DNA of 64,000 bases from an uncultured Brevundimonas sp. (GTDB taxonomy: Bacteria; Pseudomonadota; Alphaproteobacteria; Caulobacterales; Caulobacteraceae), in assembly GCF_937870815.1 (NCBI RefSeq), contig NZ_CALMZS010000211.1:1-64000 (forward strand), read 5' to 3'. The notes beneath the pieces were generated by a model. The model made no database searches, had not been told where the DNA came from, and saw only the letters and a list, made by a program, of their open reading frames with translations. The position numbers and the translations under genes were made by a program. The stretch's first letter is position 1, and each line of letters begins with the position of its first letter. Positions 13,904 to 21,138 of the stretch are shown piece by piece.

Positions 13904-15147
13904 GCCGCGCCGCCCGGATCGCGGCGCTGTCGCCGGCGGAGAAGCGGCTGTTCGGGGCCGACTGGAGGCTGGCGAGGCACGAGGGGCAGAAGGCGCCGAA
14001 GGGGGACTGGCGGACCTGGCTGGTGCTGGGCGGGCGCGGCGGGGGCAAGACAAGGGCGGGGGCCGAATGGGTGGCCGACCGGGCGCGGGCGGGGGCGCGG
14101 ATCGCCCTGGTCGGGCAGAGCCTGCACGATGCGCGCGAGGTGATGATCGAGGGGCCGTCGGGGCTGCGCGCCCTGCCCCGCTACAGGATTGGCGGCATGC
14201 CGCGGTGGGAGGCGAGCCGGCGGCGGCTGGTGTGGCCGAACGGGTCGGTGGGGATGGTGTTCTCGGCCGAGGATCCGGAGAGTTTGCGCGGGCCGCAGTT
14301 CGGGGCGGCCTGGGCCGACGAATGGTGCGCCTGGCGGAGGCCGGAGGCGACGCTGGCGCTGCTCAGGATGGGGCTGAGGCTGGGAACGCGGCCCCGGCTG
14401 GTGCTGACCACCACGCCGAAGCCGGCGGCGGCGCTGCGGCGGCTGCTGAAGGAGCCGGGGCTGGCGCGGAGCGACCTGCCGACGCGGGTCAACGCCGCCA
14501 ACCTGGCCCCGGCCTTCCTCGAGGGGCTGGAGGGGCTGTACGGCGGGACGCGGCTGGCGGCGCAGGAGCTGGATGGACGGGTCGTCGAGGGCGACGGGGC
14601 GCTGTTCACCCTGGAGATGATGCGGGCGGCGCGGTCGGAGACTACGCCGGAGGCGTTTGAGCGCGTGGTGGCGGCGGTCGATCCGCCGTGTTCGGCGCAG
14701 GGGGATGCGTGCGGGATCGTGGTCGTGGGCCGGGCGCGGGGGATGGCCTGGGTGCTGGCCGACCGGACCGTGCGCGGGCGGTCGCCGCAGGGCTGGGCCG
14801 GGGCGGTGGCGCGGGCGGCGGAGTCGTTCGGCGCCGCGCGGGTGGTGGCCGAGGCCAACCAGGGCGGGGAGATGGTCGAGGCGGTGCTGAAGACGGCGGG
14901 GGTGACCTGTCCGGTCAGGCGGGTGCAGGCGCGGACGGGCAAGCGGGCGCGGGCCGAGCCGGTGGCGGCGCTGTATGAACAGGGCCGGGTGAAGCATGGG
15001 CCGGGGCTGGAGGCGCTGGAGGAGGAGCTGATGGGGCTGGGGCTGGACGGCGGCGGCTCGCCGGACCGGGCCGACGCGCTGGTCTGGGCGGTGACGGACC
15101 TGCTGGTGGATGGGGCGGGGATGGGGCCGAAGGTGAGGGTGTTGTGA
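13900..15147 (+). CDS. Terminase large subunit / DNA-packaging ATPase (gene transfer agent type)
   Basis: This 415-residue protein pairs a packaging ATPase with a nuclease. The ATPase part shows Walker A GGRGGGKTRAGAEW (about residues 47-60), Walker B AAWADEW and motif III LTTTPKP. The RNase H-like nuclease part shows AAVDPPCSAQGDACG, VVAEANQGGEMV and DRADALVWAV, which carry the expected acidic residues. It matches the short terminases of RcGTA-type clusters. No portal, protease, capsid or tail gene follows; the next gene is gmk on the other strand. It may serve a gene transfer agent encoded elsewhere, or be a relic. Confidence 0.85.
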   Translation: MSRAARIAALSPAEKRLFGADWRLARHEGQKAPKGDWRTWLVLGGRGGGKTRAGAEWVADRARAGARIALVGQSLHDAREVMIEGPSGLRALPRYRIGGMPRWEASRRRLVWPNGSVGMVFSAEDPESLRGPQFGAAWADEWCAWRRPEATLALLRMGLRLGTRPRLVLTTTPKPAAALRRLLKEPGLARSDLPTRVNAANLAPAFLEGLEGLYGGTRLAAQELDGRVVEGDGALFTLEMMRAARSETTPEAFERVVAAVDPPCSAQGDACGIVVVGRARGMAWVLADRTVRGRSPQGWAGAVARAAESFGAARVVAEANQGGEMVEAVLKTAGVTCPVRRVQARTGKRARAEPVAALYEQGRVKHGPGLEALEEELMGLGLDGGGSPDRADALVWAVTDLLVDGAGMGPKVRVL

Positions 15148-15275
15148 GGGTGTGGGGTGTGGGGGGTGGGGGGTGGGGGGTGGGGGACGTGGCAGACCTC
15201 ACACCCCATACCCCATACCCCATACCCCATACCCCATACCCCATACCCCACACCCCACACCCCCTCCTCACACCT
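15146..15275. repeat. Inverted heptamer arrays between convergent terL and gmk
   Basis: The left half is a G-rich array on 7-bp spacing (GTGTGGG, GGGTGGG). The right half has six CCCCATA units and then two CCCCACA units. The centre, CGTGGCAGACCTCAC, separates the arms. The halves are inverted, so single strands could form a hairpin over 100 nt long, and the G-rich strand could form quadruplexes. It lies where two convergent genes end and might terminate both. Confidence 0.9.
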
Positions 15276-15909
15276 TCTCGTTCAGCAACGCATCCTTGTA
15301 CCCGTCGACCCAGATGTTGCGGAAACGCTTGCTGCGCTCGGCGTGGTAGATGTGGGCCAGTTCGGCGTAGGAGCGGTCGAAGTCGTCGTTGACGAAGACG
15401 TAGTCGAACTCGCCGCAGTGCTCGATCTCGCCCTTGGCGTTGGCGATGCGGCGGTCGATGACCGCCTCGGCGTCCTGGGAGCGGGTGACGAGGCGGCGGC
15501 GCAGCTCCTCGAGGCTGGGCGGCAGGATGAAGACGCGGACGGCGTCCTCCGGACATTTGCGGGCGATGTCGCGGGCCCCCTGCCAGTCGATGTCGAACAG
15601 CACGTCGCGGCCCTCGGCGAGGGCGCGGTCGATCGGGGCGCGGGGGCTGCCGTAGCGGCTGCCGTGGACGTCGGCCCATTCGAGGAAGGCGTCGGCCTCG
15701 ACCATGCGCTGGAATTCGGCGTCGTCGACGAAATGATAGTCGCGGTCGGCGACCTCGCCGGGGCGGATGGCGCGGGTGGTCATGGAGATGGACAGATCGA
15801 GGCCGCCGTGATCGGCCATCAGGCGACGGCACAGGCTGGTCTTGCCGGCCCCGGACGGGCTGGCGACGATCAGCAGGACGCCGCGGCGGGGCGTGCGTTC
15901 ATTCGACAT
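15268..15909 (-). CDS. gmk: Guanylate kinase
   Basis: Guanylate kinase phosphorylates GMP to GDP. The 213-residue protein has the P-loop ASPSGAGKTSL (about residues 16-26), the GMP-binding SISMTTRAIRPGE and DYHFVDDAEFQRM segments, and the lid-like RRLVTRSQDAE. Length is normal. Its start overlaps the end of the small gene at 15899, so it is the last gene of a coupled fabF-mltG-ORF-gmk run. Its stop lies inside the heptamer repeat. Confidence 0.95.
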   Translation of the reverse strand: MSNERTPRRGVLLIVASPSGAGKTSLCRRLMADHGGLDLSISMTTRAIRPGEVADRDYHFVDDAEFQRMVEADAFLEWADVHGSRYGSPRAPIDRALAEGRDVLFDIDWQGARDIARKCPEDAVRVFILPPSLEELRRRLVTRSQDAEAVIDRRIANAKGEIEHCGEFDYVFVNDDFDRSYAELAHIYHAERSKRFRNIWVDGYKDALLNEKV

Positions 15910-16087
15910 TCTGGACCTGTTCCCGCAGCTGCTCGAGGACGGCCTTCGGCGCGAGGCCGGGACCGGAGAGGACGGTCGTAGCCGATTTCGGCCGCGGGGT
16001 GTTCGCCTCCGGCCGCAATTCCCGCCTGACGACCGCGGGTTTCCCGCCGGCGGGGGCCGCCGCGACCCTGTCGGCGCCGGCGCTCAT
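15899..16087 (-). CDS. Small conserved-position hypothetical protein between mltG and gmk
   Basis: This 62-residue frame starts with ATG inside the mltG stop (ATGA overlap) and ends 11 bp inside the gmk start. The double overlap is good evidence that it is translated. The protein is Ala/Pro/Arg-rich at the N-terminus and ends in a short predicted amphipathic helix (APKAVLEQLREQVQNVE). I do not recognise the family. It could be a coupling peptide or a small partner of MltG or Gmk. Confidence 0.5.
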   Translation of the reverse strand: MSAGADRVAAAPAGGKPAVVRRELRPEANTPRPKSATTVLSGPGLAPKAVLEQLREQVQNVE

Positions 16088-17241
16088 CGGGCCGGGGCGG
16101 CCGGGGGCAGGCGGATCACCTGGGCCCCGGCGGGCGCCGCGACGCCGGACGGGGCGGCGTCGGGACCGGCGTCGGGGACGGTCGGCCCGACGCCGGCGGG
16201 CAGGCCGGCCTTGCGCCGCTCGATCTCGCGCCAGCGGGCGACATTGACCAGGTGGGCCTCGAAGGTGCGGGCGAAGGCGTGGCCGCCCGAGCCGTCGGCG
16301 ACGAAATACAGCTCGTCTGACGGCGGCGGGTCGAGCACGGCGGCCAGCGCCTCGCGGCCGGGGTTGGCGATCGGCGTCGGCGGCAGGCCGTCGATCTGGT
16401 AGGTGTTCCAGGCGGTGGCGCGCTCGAGCTCGGAGCGGCGGATGCCGCGGCCGAGCGGGCGGCCCCGGGTGAGGCCGTAGACGATGGTCGGATCGCTCTC
16501 CAGCCGCATGCCGAGGCGCAGGCGGTTGGAGAAGACGGCGGCGACGCGCGGCCGTTCCGAGGCCACGGCGGTCTCCTTCTCGACGATCGAGGCGAGGATG
16601 ACGGCCTCCTCCGGCGATTTCACCACGGTGCGGGGCGAGCGGGCCGCCCACAGCCGGGCGAGGTTGTCGGCCTGGGCCGTGGTCATGCGGGCGATGACCG
16701 AGGCGCGGGTGTCGCCGCGGCCGATCTCATAGGTGTCGGGCCATAGCGAGCCCTCCTCCGGGATGTCGGGGATTTCGCCGGTCAGCAGCGGCTGGCGCAT
16801 CAGGATGTCGACGGCCTGGGCCGACGACCAGCCCTCGGGCAGGGTGACATAGTGGCGGACCACCCGGCCCTCGACCAGCAGGACCAGGACGGCGCGCAGC
16901 GAGGCCCCCGACGGCACCTCGTATTCGCCGGCGCGCAGCCTGCGGTCGGCGCCGGTCAGGGTGGCGGCGGCCTTGAACATGTCGGTCGAGCGGATCACCC
17001 CGGCGGCCTTCAGATTGGCGGCGATGGCGCCGACCCCGGCCCCGCTGGGCAGGGTGACGATGGTGGCGTCCGCGCCGCCGCGGGCGGCCGGTCCGGGCGC
17101 GTAGAAGACGCTCCAGGCGGCGACGATGGCGGCGATCAGGAACAGGCTGAAGGTGGCCGAGGCGGCCAGCAGGGCCGTGGCCTGACCTGATCTGGGCGGA
17201 CGGGATTTCGGAGCGCCCGCCCCCCGGGAGCGTCCGGACAT
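16084..17241 (-). CDS. mltG: Endolytic murein transglycosylase MltG
   Basis: MltG cuts nascent glycan strands at the inner membrane and limits peptidoglycan strand length. The 385-residue protein has a basic cytoplasmic start, one membrane anchor (about residues 20-45), a LysM-like region (VTLPSGAGVGAIAANLKAAG) and the YceG catalytic domain with ILASIVEKET, which holds the catalytic Glu, and YQIDGLPPTPIANPG. The C-terminus has a Pro/Ala-rich tail. The start overlaps the fabF stop (ATGA). This fab-mltG-gmk order is common in alphaproteobacteria. Confidence 0.93.
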   Translation of the reverse strand: MSGRSRGAGAPKSRPPRSGQATALLAASATFSLFLIAAIVAAWSVFYAPGPAARGGADATIVTLPSGAGVGAIAANLKAAGVIRSTDMFKAAATLTGADRRLRAGEYEVPSGASLRAVLVLLVEGRVVRHYVTLPEGWSSAQAVDILMRQPLLTGEIPDIPEEGSLWPDTYEIGRGDTRASVIARMTTAQADNLARLWAARSPRTVVKSPEEAVILASIVEKETAVASERPRVAAVFSNRLRLGMRLESDPTIVYGLTRGRPLGRGIRRSELERATAWNTYQIDGLPPTPIANPGREALAAVLDPPPSDELYFVADGSGGHAFARTFEAHLVNVARWREIERRKAGLPAGVGPTVPDAGPDAAPSGVAAPAGAQVIRLPPAAPAR

Positions 17242-18521
17242 CAGCCGAGCTTCCTGAAGACGAGGCTGGCGTTGGTGCCGCCGAAGCCGAACGAGTTGGA
17301 CATGGCCACGTCGATCCTCATCGGCTTGCCCTTGTGCGGGACGAGATCGATCGGGGTGTCTTCCCCGGGATGGTCGAGGTTGATGGTCGGCGGGGCGATC
17401 TGGTCGCGGATGGCCAGCACGGTGAAGATCGATTCGATGGCCCCGGCGGCGCCGAGCAGATGGCCGGTCATCGACTTGGTCGAGGAGACGGCGAGGTTCT
17501 TCGCGTGGTCGCCGACCAGCCGCTCGATGGCGCGCAGCTCGATCCAGTCGGCCATGGTCGAGGTGCCGTGGGCGTTGACGTAGTCGAGCTCGGACGGCTG
17601 CATCCCGGCCCGCTTCAGCGCCGCCTTCATGGCCCGCAGGCCGCCCTCGCCGTCCTCGGACGGGGCGGTGATGTGCCAGGCGTCGCCGCTCATGCCGTAG
17701 CCGACCACCTCGGCGTAGATTTTCGCGCCCCGGGCCCGGGCGTGCTCGTACTCCTCGAGCACCATGATGCCGGCCCCCTCGCCCATGACGAAGCCGGCGT
17801 GTTCGCGATCGTAGGGCCGGCTGGCCTTCTCCGGGGCGTCGTTGAAGGCGGTGCACAGGGCCTTGCAGGCCAGGAAGCCGGCGATGCCGATCGGCACGAT
17901 GGAGCTTTCGGCCCCGCCCGCGACCATGACGTCGGCGTCGTCCATGGCGATCATCCGGGCGGCGTCGCCGATGGCGTGGGCCCCGGTGGCGCAGGCGGTG
18001 ACGACCGAGTGGTTCGGGCCCTTGAGGCCGTGGCGGATGGAGATCTGGCCCGAGGTCAGATTGATCAGGGCCGAGGGGATGAAGAAGGGGCTGACCCGGC
18101 GCGGGCCCTGCTCCCTGAGGATGATGGCGGTGTCGGCGATGGGGCCGAGGCCGCCGATGCCGGAGCCGACCATGACGCCGGTGCGTTCCCGGTCCTCGTC
18201 GGATTCGGGCTTCCAATCGGCGTCGGCGAGGGCCTCGTCGGCGGCGGCGATGGCGTAGACGATGAAGTCGTCGACCCGCTTGCGGTCCTTGGGCGACATG
18301 ACCTTCTCGTGGTCGAACACCCCGGGCCGGCCCGGGGCGCCGCCGCCGCGCCCGTCGACCGAGGGAATCTCGCCGGCGATGGTGCAGCCCCAGCCTTCGG
18401 CGTCGAAATTGGTGATCGGGCCGATCCCCGACCGGCCCTCGACGATGCCTTTCCAGTTATGCTCGACGCCCCAGCCGAGGGGGGTGAGCAGACCGAGGCC
18501 GGTGACGACGACGCGGCGCAT
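17241..18521 (-). CDS. fabF: 3-oxoacyl-[acyl-carrier-protein] synthase II
   Basis: FabF condenses malonyl-ACP with acyl-ACP in fatty-acid elongation. The 426-residue protein carries the thiolase-fold active site: Cys in VVTACATGAH, His in NAHGTSTMAD and His in STKSMTGHLLGAAG, plus the end motif NSFGFGGTNASLVF. It lies downstream of acpP, separated by a terminator-like hairpin, which would let acpP be transcribed more than fabF. Confidence 0.96.
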   Translation of the reverse strand: MRRVVVTGLGLLTPLGWGVEHNWKGIVEGRSGIGPITNFDAEGWGCTIAGEIPSVDGRGGGAPGRPGVFDHEKVMSPKDRKRVDDFIVYAIAAADEALADADWKPESDEDRERTGVMVGSGIGGLGPIADTAIILREQGPRRVSPFFIPSALINLTSGQISIRHGLKGPNHSVVTACATGAHAIGDAARMIAMDDADVMVAGGAESSIVPIGIAGFLACKALCTAFNDAPEKASRPYDREHAGFVMGEGAGIMVLEEYEHARARGAKIYAEVVGYGMSGDAWHITAPSEDGEGGLRAMKAALKRAGMQPSELDYVNAHGTSTMADWIELRAIERLVGDHAKNLAVSSTKSMTGHLLGAAGAIESIFTVLAIRDQIAPPTINLDHPGEDTPIDLVPHKGKPMRIDVAMSNSFGFGGTNASLVFRKLG

Positions 18522-18548
18522 GGGCGCTCCTTCACTCCGAAGATCTTG

Positions 18549-18606
18549 ACCTTAAAACAGGAATGGCCGCCGGGCGACCCCGCCAGGGGCCCGCCGCGGC
18601 GGCCAT
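18549..18606 (-). terminator. Attenuator-like hairpin between acpP and fabF
   Basis: The minus strand can form the stem ATGGCCGCC / GGCGGCCAT (18563-18606, with inner pairing), followed downstream by TCCTGTTTTAAGG with a short T-run. It sits between acpP and fabF and probably stops part of the acpP transcripts, consistent with the need for abundant ACP. Confidence 0.55.
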
Positions 18607-18632
18607 CAAAGTCGTATCGGGAAAGGCGGCGA

Positions 18633-18872
18633 TCAGCCGGCCAGTTTCTCGTCGATGAATTTCACCGCGTCGCCGACGGTCTGGATGTGTTCGGCGGCGT
18701 CGTCGGGGATCTCGATGTCGAATTCTTCCTCGAAAGCCATGACCAGTTCGACGTTGTCGAGCGAGTCGGCGCCCAGATCGTCGATGAAGCTGGCCTTTTC
18801 AACGACCTTTTCCGGATCGGCGTCCAGGTGGTCGATGACGATCTTGCGGACGCGTTCCAGGGTGTCGGACAT
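18633..18872 (-). CDS. acpP: Acyl carrier protein
   Basis: The 79-residue acidic protein is the carrier for fatty-acid synthesis. Ser37 in [18 protein letters not shown] is the phosphopantetheine attachment site. The start [16 protein letters not shown] is typical, and the in-frame upstream extension is not needed. The gene usually follows fabG directly; here a TA module and two small genes (19098-20303) lie between them, so it must have its own promoter in 18873-19097. Confidence 0.97.
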   Translation of the reverse strand: MSDTLERVRKIVIDHLDADPEKVVEKASFIDDLGADSLDNVELVMAFEEEFDIEIPDDAAEHIQTVGDAVKFIDEKLAG

Positions 18873-19060
18873 GTTTGTCTCTGCTCGTTGGGCCGCCGGG
18901 GCGGCTGTTGTCTCGGTTCTTGCCGTATGACGACGGCGACGGCTGCGCAAGCCTTCAACGAAGACTCAGGCGAACCGGTTGCGTGGGCTTTAGCACAGGC
19001 GGGACGGCTGGAAACAGCCCGCAGAGATCTGTTGGCGGCCAAAAGCCCCGATCCCAGGAA

Positions 19061-19092
19061 TTGACATATATACGGCTGGGCCGCATATATGT
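19061..19092 (+). promoter_or_regulatory. Promoter overlapping a 29-bp near-perfect palindrome
   Basis: TTGACA (19061-19066) and TATATG (19086-19091) form a plausible promoter for the TA pair. The palindrome 19064-19092 reads ACATATAT-A-CGGC-TGG-GCCG-C-ATATATGT, with outer 8-bp and inner 4-bp perfect arms, and covers both hexamers. It is the expected operator of the antitoxin. The -10 ends only 6 bp before the ATG, so the mRNA is probably leaderless or nearly so. Confidence 0.75.
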
Positions 19093-19097
19093 GAGCT

Positions 19098-19424
19098 ATG
19101 CTGATCGCTGTCGCGCAGACCGCCGCGTTCACCGCGCAAGCGAAAGCGGAAGGCATGTCGGACACGGAGATCGAGAACGCCATCACCATCATCGCGGCCA
19201 ATCCGACGGGCGGCGTGTCGCTGGGCGCCGGGCTCTACAAGGTCCGCGTTCCACGCGAAGGCGGCGGCAAGTCTGGCGGCTATCGGGTCATCACTCTCTA
19301 TCTGACGGACAACGCGCCGGTGATTTTGCTGGCCGTTCTGTCCAAGGGTAACGCAGCGAATTTCACGGCCAAGGCGATGAGCAGAATCAAGGAGAAGGCG
19401 AGAGAGATCAAACGACCGAAGTAG
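19098..19424 (+). CDS. Type II toxin, RelE/HigB-like
   Basis: The 108-residue protein fits the RelE/ParE superfamily branch with a toxin-first gene order (HigB/RelE2-like): N-terminal helices (TAAFTAQAKAEGMSDTEIENAI), the basic core KVRVPREGGGKSGGYRVITL and the strand APVILLAVLSKG. Proteins of this group cleave mRNA in the ribosome. The conserved KSGGYRV region is typical of toxins paired with an XRE antitoxin. The antitoxin gene follows after 26 bp. The module lies between acpP and fabG on the opposite strand. Confidence 0.8.
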   Translation: MLIAVAQTAAFTAQAKAEGMSDTEIENAITIIAANPTGGVSLGAGLYKVRVPREGGGKSGGYRVITLYLTDNAPVILLAVLSKGNAANFTAKAMSRIKEKAREIKRPK

Positions 19425-19450
19425 GCGGTCATTGAAATCGAGCGAGCACC

Positions 19451-19795
19451 ATGCCCCACAAGACCAGCAAACAGCCCCCGATCGATGTGGGCGACGAAGA
19501 TTTCAACCGCGTCATGGCGGGCCTCGAAGAGGCCAAGGCCATCGTCGCCGGAACGGCCGCGCCCGGAAGCTATCGACTGCGCCAGGTGCGGGTTCCCGAA
19601 ACGGTGGACGTCAAGGCGATCCGGGCCAGAACAGGGTTGTCGCAGGTCGCCTTCGCCAGTCGATACGGCTTTTCGCCCGGCGCTGTGCGGGACTGGGAGC
19701 AGAAGCGCAAGCCGCCGGAGAAGGCCAATCGGCTGCTGCTGACCATCATCGACCGTCGACCCGAGGTCATCGACGACGTGCTGACGGCGGGATGA
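19451..19795 (+). CDS. XRE-family antitoxin, partner of the RelE/HigB-like toxin
   Basis: The 114-residue protein has an N-terminal toxin-binding part and a C-terminal helix-turn-helix (VKAIRARTGLSQVAFASRYG, then SPGAVRDWEQ), the usual HigA-2-like layout. It should neutralise the toxin encoded upstream and repress the operon through the palindrome at 19064-19092. A purine-rich site (GAAATCGAGCGAG) precedes the ATG. Confidence 0.8.
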   Translation: MPHKTSKQPPIDVGDEDFNRVMAGLEEAKAIVAGTAAPGSYRLRQVRVPETVDVKAIRARTGLSQVAFASRYGFSPGAVRDWEQKRKPPEKANRLLLTIIDRRPEVIDDVLTAG

Positions 19796-19807
19796 CCGAG
19801 GCGGCCT

Positions 19808-20005
19808 TCAGCGTCGCCGGCTGACCCACCAGACGAGACCGCCCCCAGCCAGCGCCAAGGGCGCGCCATAGATCGCCCAGATGATCTGGCCGGTCATGAA
19901 ACTGCCCGGCAGGATGTTGAGCCCCTGCAGCACCCAGATGATCCCGATCAGCAGCATGGGGCCGCTGAGGATGGTGGCGAGGATGCGCAGGACAACCATC
20001 AGCAC
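19808..20005 (-). CDS. Small membrane protein, unknown function
   Basis: The 65-residue protein is predicted to have two membrane segments (VVLRILATILSGPMLLIGII and IIWAIYGAPLALAGGGLVWW) and a basic VSRRR tail, so the C-terminus is probably cytoplasmic. I recognise no named family. It follows the 97-residue gene at 20010 with a 4-bp gap and is likely the last gene of the fabD-fabG transcript. Confidence 0.6.
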   Translation of the reverse strand: MLMVVLRILATILSGPMLLIGIIWVLQGLNILPGSFMTGQIIWAIYGAPLALAGGGLVWWVSRRR

Positions 20006-20009
20006 GACA

Positions 20010-20303
20010 TTATTTCCGCACTTCCCAGGTGATCCTTGAGTGTAGCGGTATCTCGGCCTTGTCGATGCTCCTCAGGAGAAACGCCTCATTCTCCAGAGGC
20101 TCGCTCGTGCGGCGCAACAGCCATTCCTTGAATGCGGAAGCTGACAGCTTGGAACCATCAGGTCGGGTGACCTTGGCGGCAAGCTCCTCAGCGACCGGGA
20201 GGCTCGTGGTCACGTCAATGACAACGACTGTTCCACGCCCGGTAATCGCGAAAGTCTCGATGATTTCGGCCTCGATGCTTTCGCTGGAACCGGAAGCCGC
20301 CAT
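20010..20303 (-). CDS. Hypothetical protein resembling a stand-alone EF-Tu domain-2 beta-barrel
   Basis: The 97-residue protein begins with an acidic stretch and then reads IIETFAITGRGTVVVIDV, which closely resembles the first strands of translation-factor domain 2 (…FTITGRGTVVTGRV). The rest (LRSIDKAEIPLHSRITWEV) also fits a small barrel. No GTPase motif is present. It starts inside the fabG stop codon (ATGA), so it is translationally coupled to fabG. Function is unknown. Confidence 0.6.
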   Translation of the reverse strand: MAASGSSESIEAEIIETFAITGRGTVVVIDVTTSLPVAEELAAKVTRPDGSKLSASAFKEWLLRRTSEPLENEAFLLRSIDKAEIPLHSRITWEVRK

Positions 20304-21043
20304 CAGATCATCGCCATGCCGCCGTTGACGTGCAGGGTCTGGCCGGTGACGTAGGCGGCTTCGTCCGAGGACAGATAGACGGCGGCGGCGGCGATCTCGT
20401 CGCCGGTTCCGAGCCGGCCGGCGGGGATGGTCTTCAGGATGGTCTCGCGCTGCTGGTCGTTGAGCACGTCGGTCATCGGCGAGGCGATGAAGCCGGGCGC
20501 AATACAGTTCACGGTGATCCCGCGGCTGCCGACTTCCTGCGCCAGCGACTTGGAGAAGCCGATCATCCCGGCCTTGGAGGCGGCGTAGTTGGTCTGGCCC
20601 GGGTTGCCGGTGACCCCGACCACCGAGGTGACGCCGATGATCCGGCCAGAGCGGCGCTTCATCATCCCCTTCATGGCGGCGCGCGACAGGCGGAAATAGG
20701 ATTCCAGATTGACCTTGATGACGTCGGTGAAGTCCTCGTCCTTCATCCGCATCAGCAGGCCGTCCCTGGTGATGCCGGCGTTGGCGACGAGGATGTCCAG
20801 CGGCGCGCCGGCGGCCTCCTCGGCGCGGGCGATCAGGCCGTCGACCGATTCGGCGTCGGACAGGTTGGCGGCGGCGGCGAAGGCGCGTTCGCCGAGATCC
20901 TTCGCCAGGTCCTGCAGCACCGCCTCGCGCGTGCCGGACAGGACGATGGTCGCGCCCTGGGCGTGCAGGGCGCGGGCCACGGCCCCGCCGATGCCGCCGG
21001 TGGCGCCGGTGACGAGGGCGGTCTTGCCGGTGAGATTGAACAT
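20303..21043 (-). CDS. fabG: 3-oxoacyl-[acyl-carrier-protein] reductase
   Basis: FabG reduces 3-oxoacyl-ACP with NADPH. The 246-residue SDR protein has the nucleotide-binding TGATGGIGGA, the NAG of ILVANAGITRDGLLMRM, the catalytic Ser (VTSVVG) and YAASK, and the C-terminal TGQTLHVNGGMAMI typical of FabG. The ATG at 21043 is chosen because the longer frame runs into the heptamer repeat. Its stop overlaps the next small gene. The fabD gene lies upstream on the same strand. Confidence 0.95.
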   Translation of the reverse strand: MFNLTGKTALVTGATGGIGGAVARALHAQGATIVLSGTREAVLQDLAKDLGERAFAAAANLSDAESVDGLIARAEEAAGAPLDILVANAGITRDGLLMRMKDEDFTDVIKVNLESYFRLSRAAMKGMMKRRSGRIIGVTSVVGVTGNPGQTNYAASKAGMIGFSKSLAQEVGSRGITVNCIAPGFIASPMTDVLNDQQRETILKTIPAGRLGTGDEIAAAAVYLSSDEAAYVTGQTLHVNGGMAMI

Positions 21044-21064
21044 GAGGGGCTCCGAGGGAAGGAC

Positions 21065-21138
21065 GTGATTGGTGATTGGTGATTCGTGAATGGTGAGCGG
21101 TGACAGCGCCGAATCACGACTCACCAATCACGAGTCAC
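21065..21138. repeat. Inverted heptamer array between fabD and fabG
   Basis: Six direct units on 7-bp spacing (GTGATTG, GTGATTG, GTGATTC, GTGAATG, GTGAGCG, GTGACAG) are followed, after CGCC, by four inverted units (GAATCAC, GACTCAC, CAATCAC, GAGTCAC). The last unit overlaps the fabD stop codon. The RNA would fold into a long stem between the two genes. It shares the 7-bp period and inverted layout, but not the sequence, with 15146-15275. Confidence 0.85.

Noticed and set aside
15196-15265. Regularly spaced CCCCATA units as a possible CRISPR array
   Set aside because: The units are contiguous 7-mers without unique spacers, and no cas gene is near; it is a tandem array, not a CRISPR.
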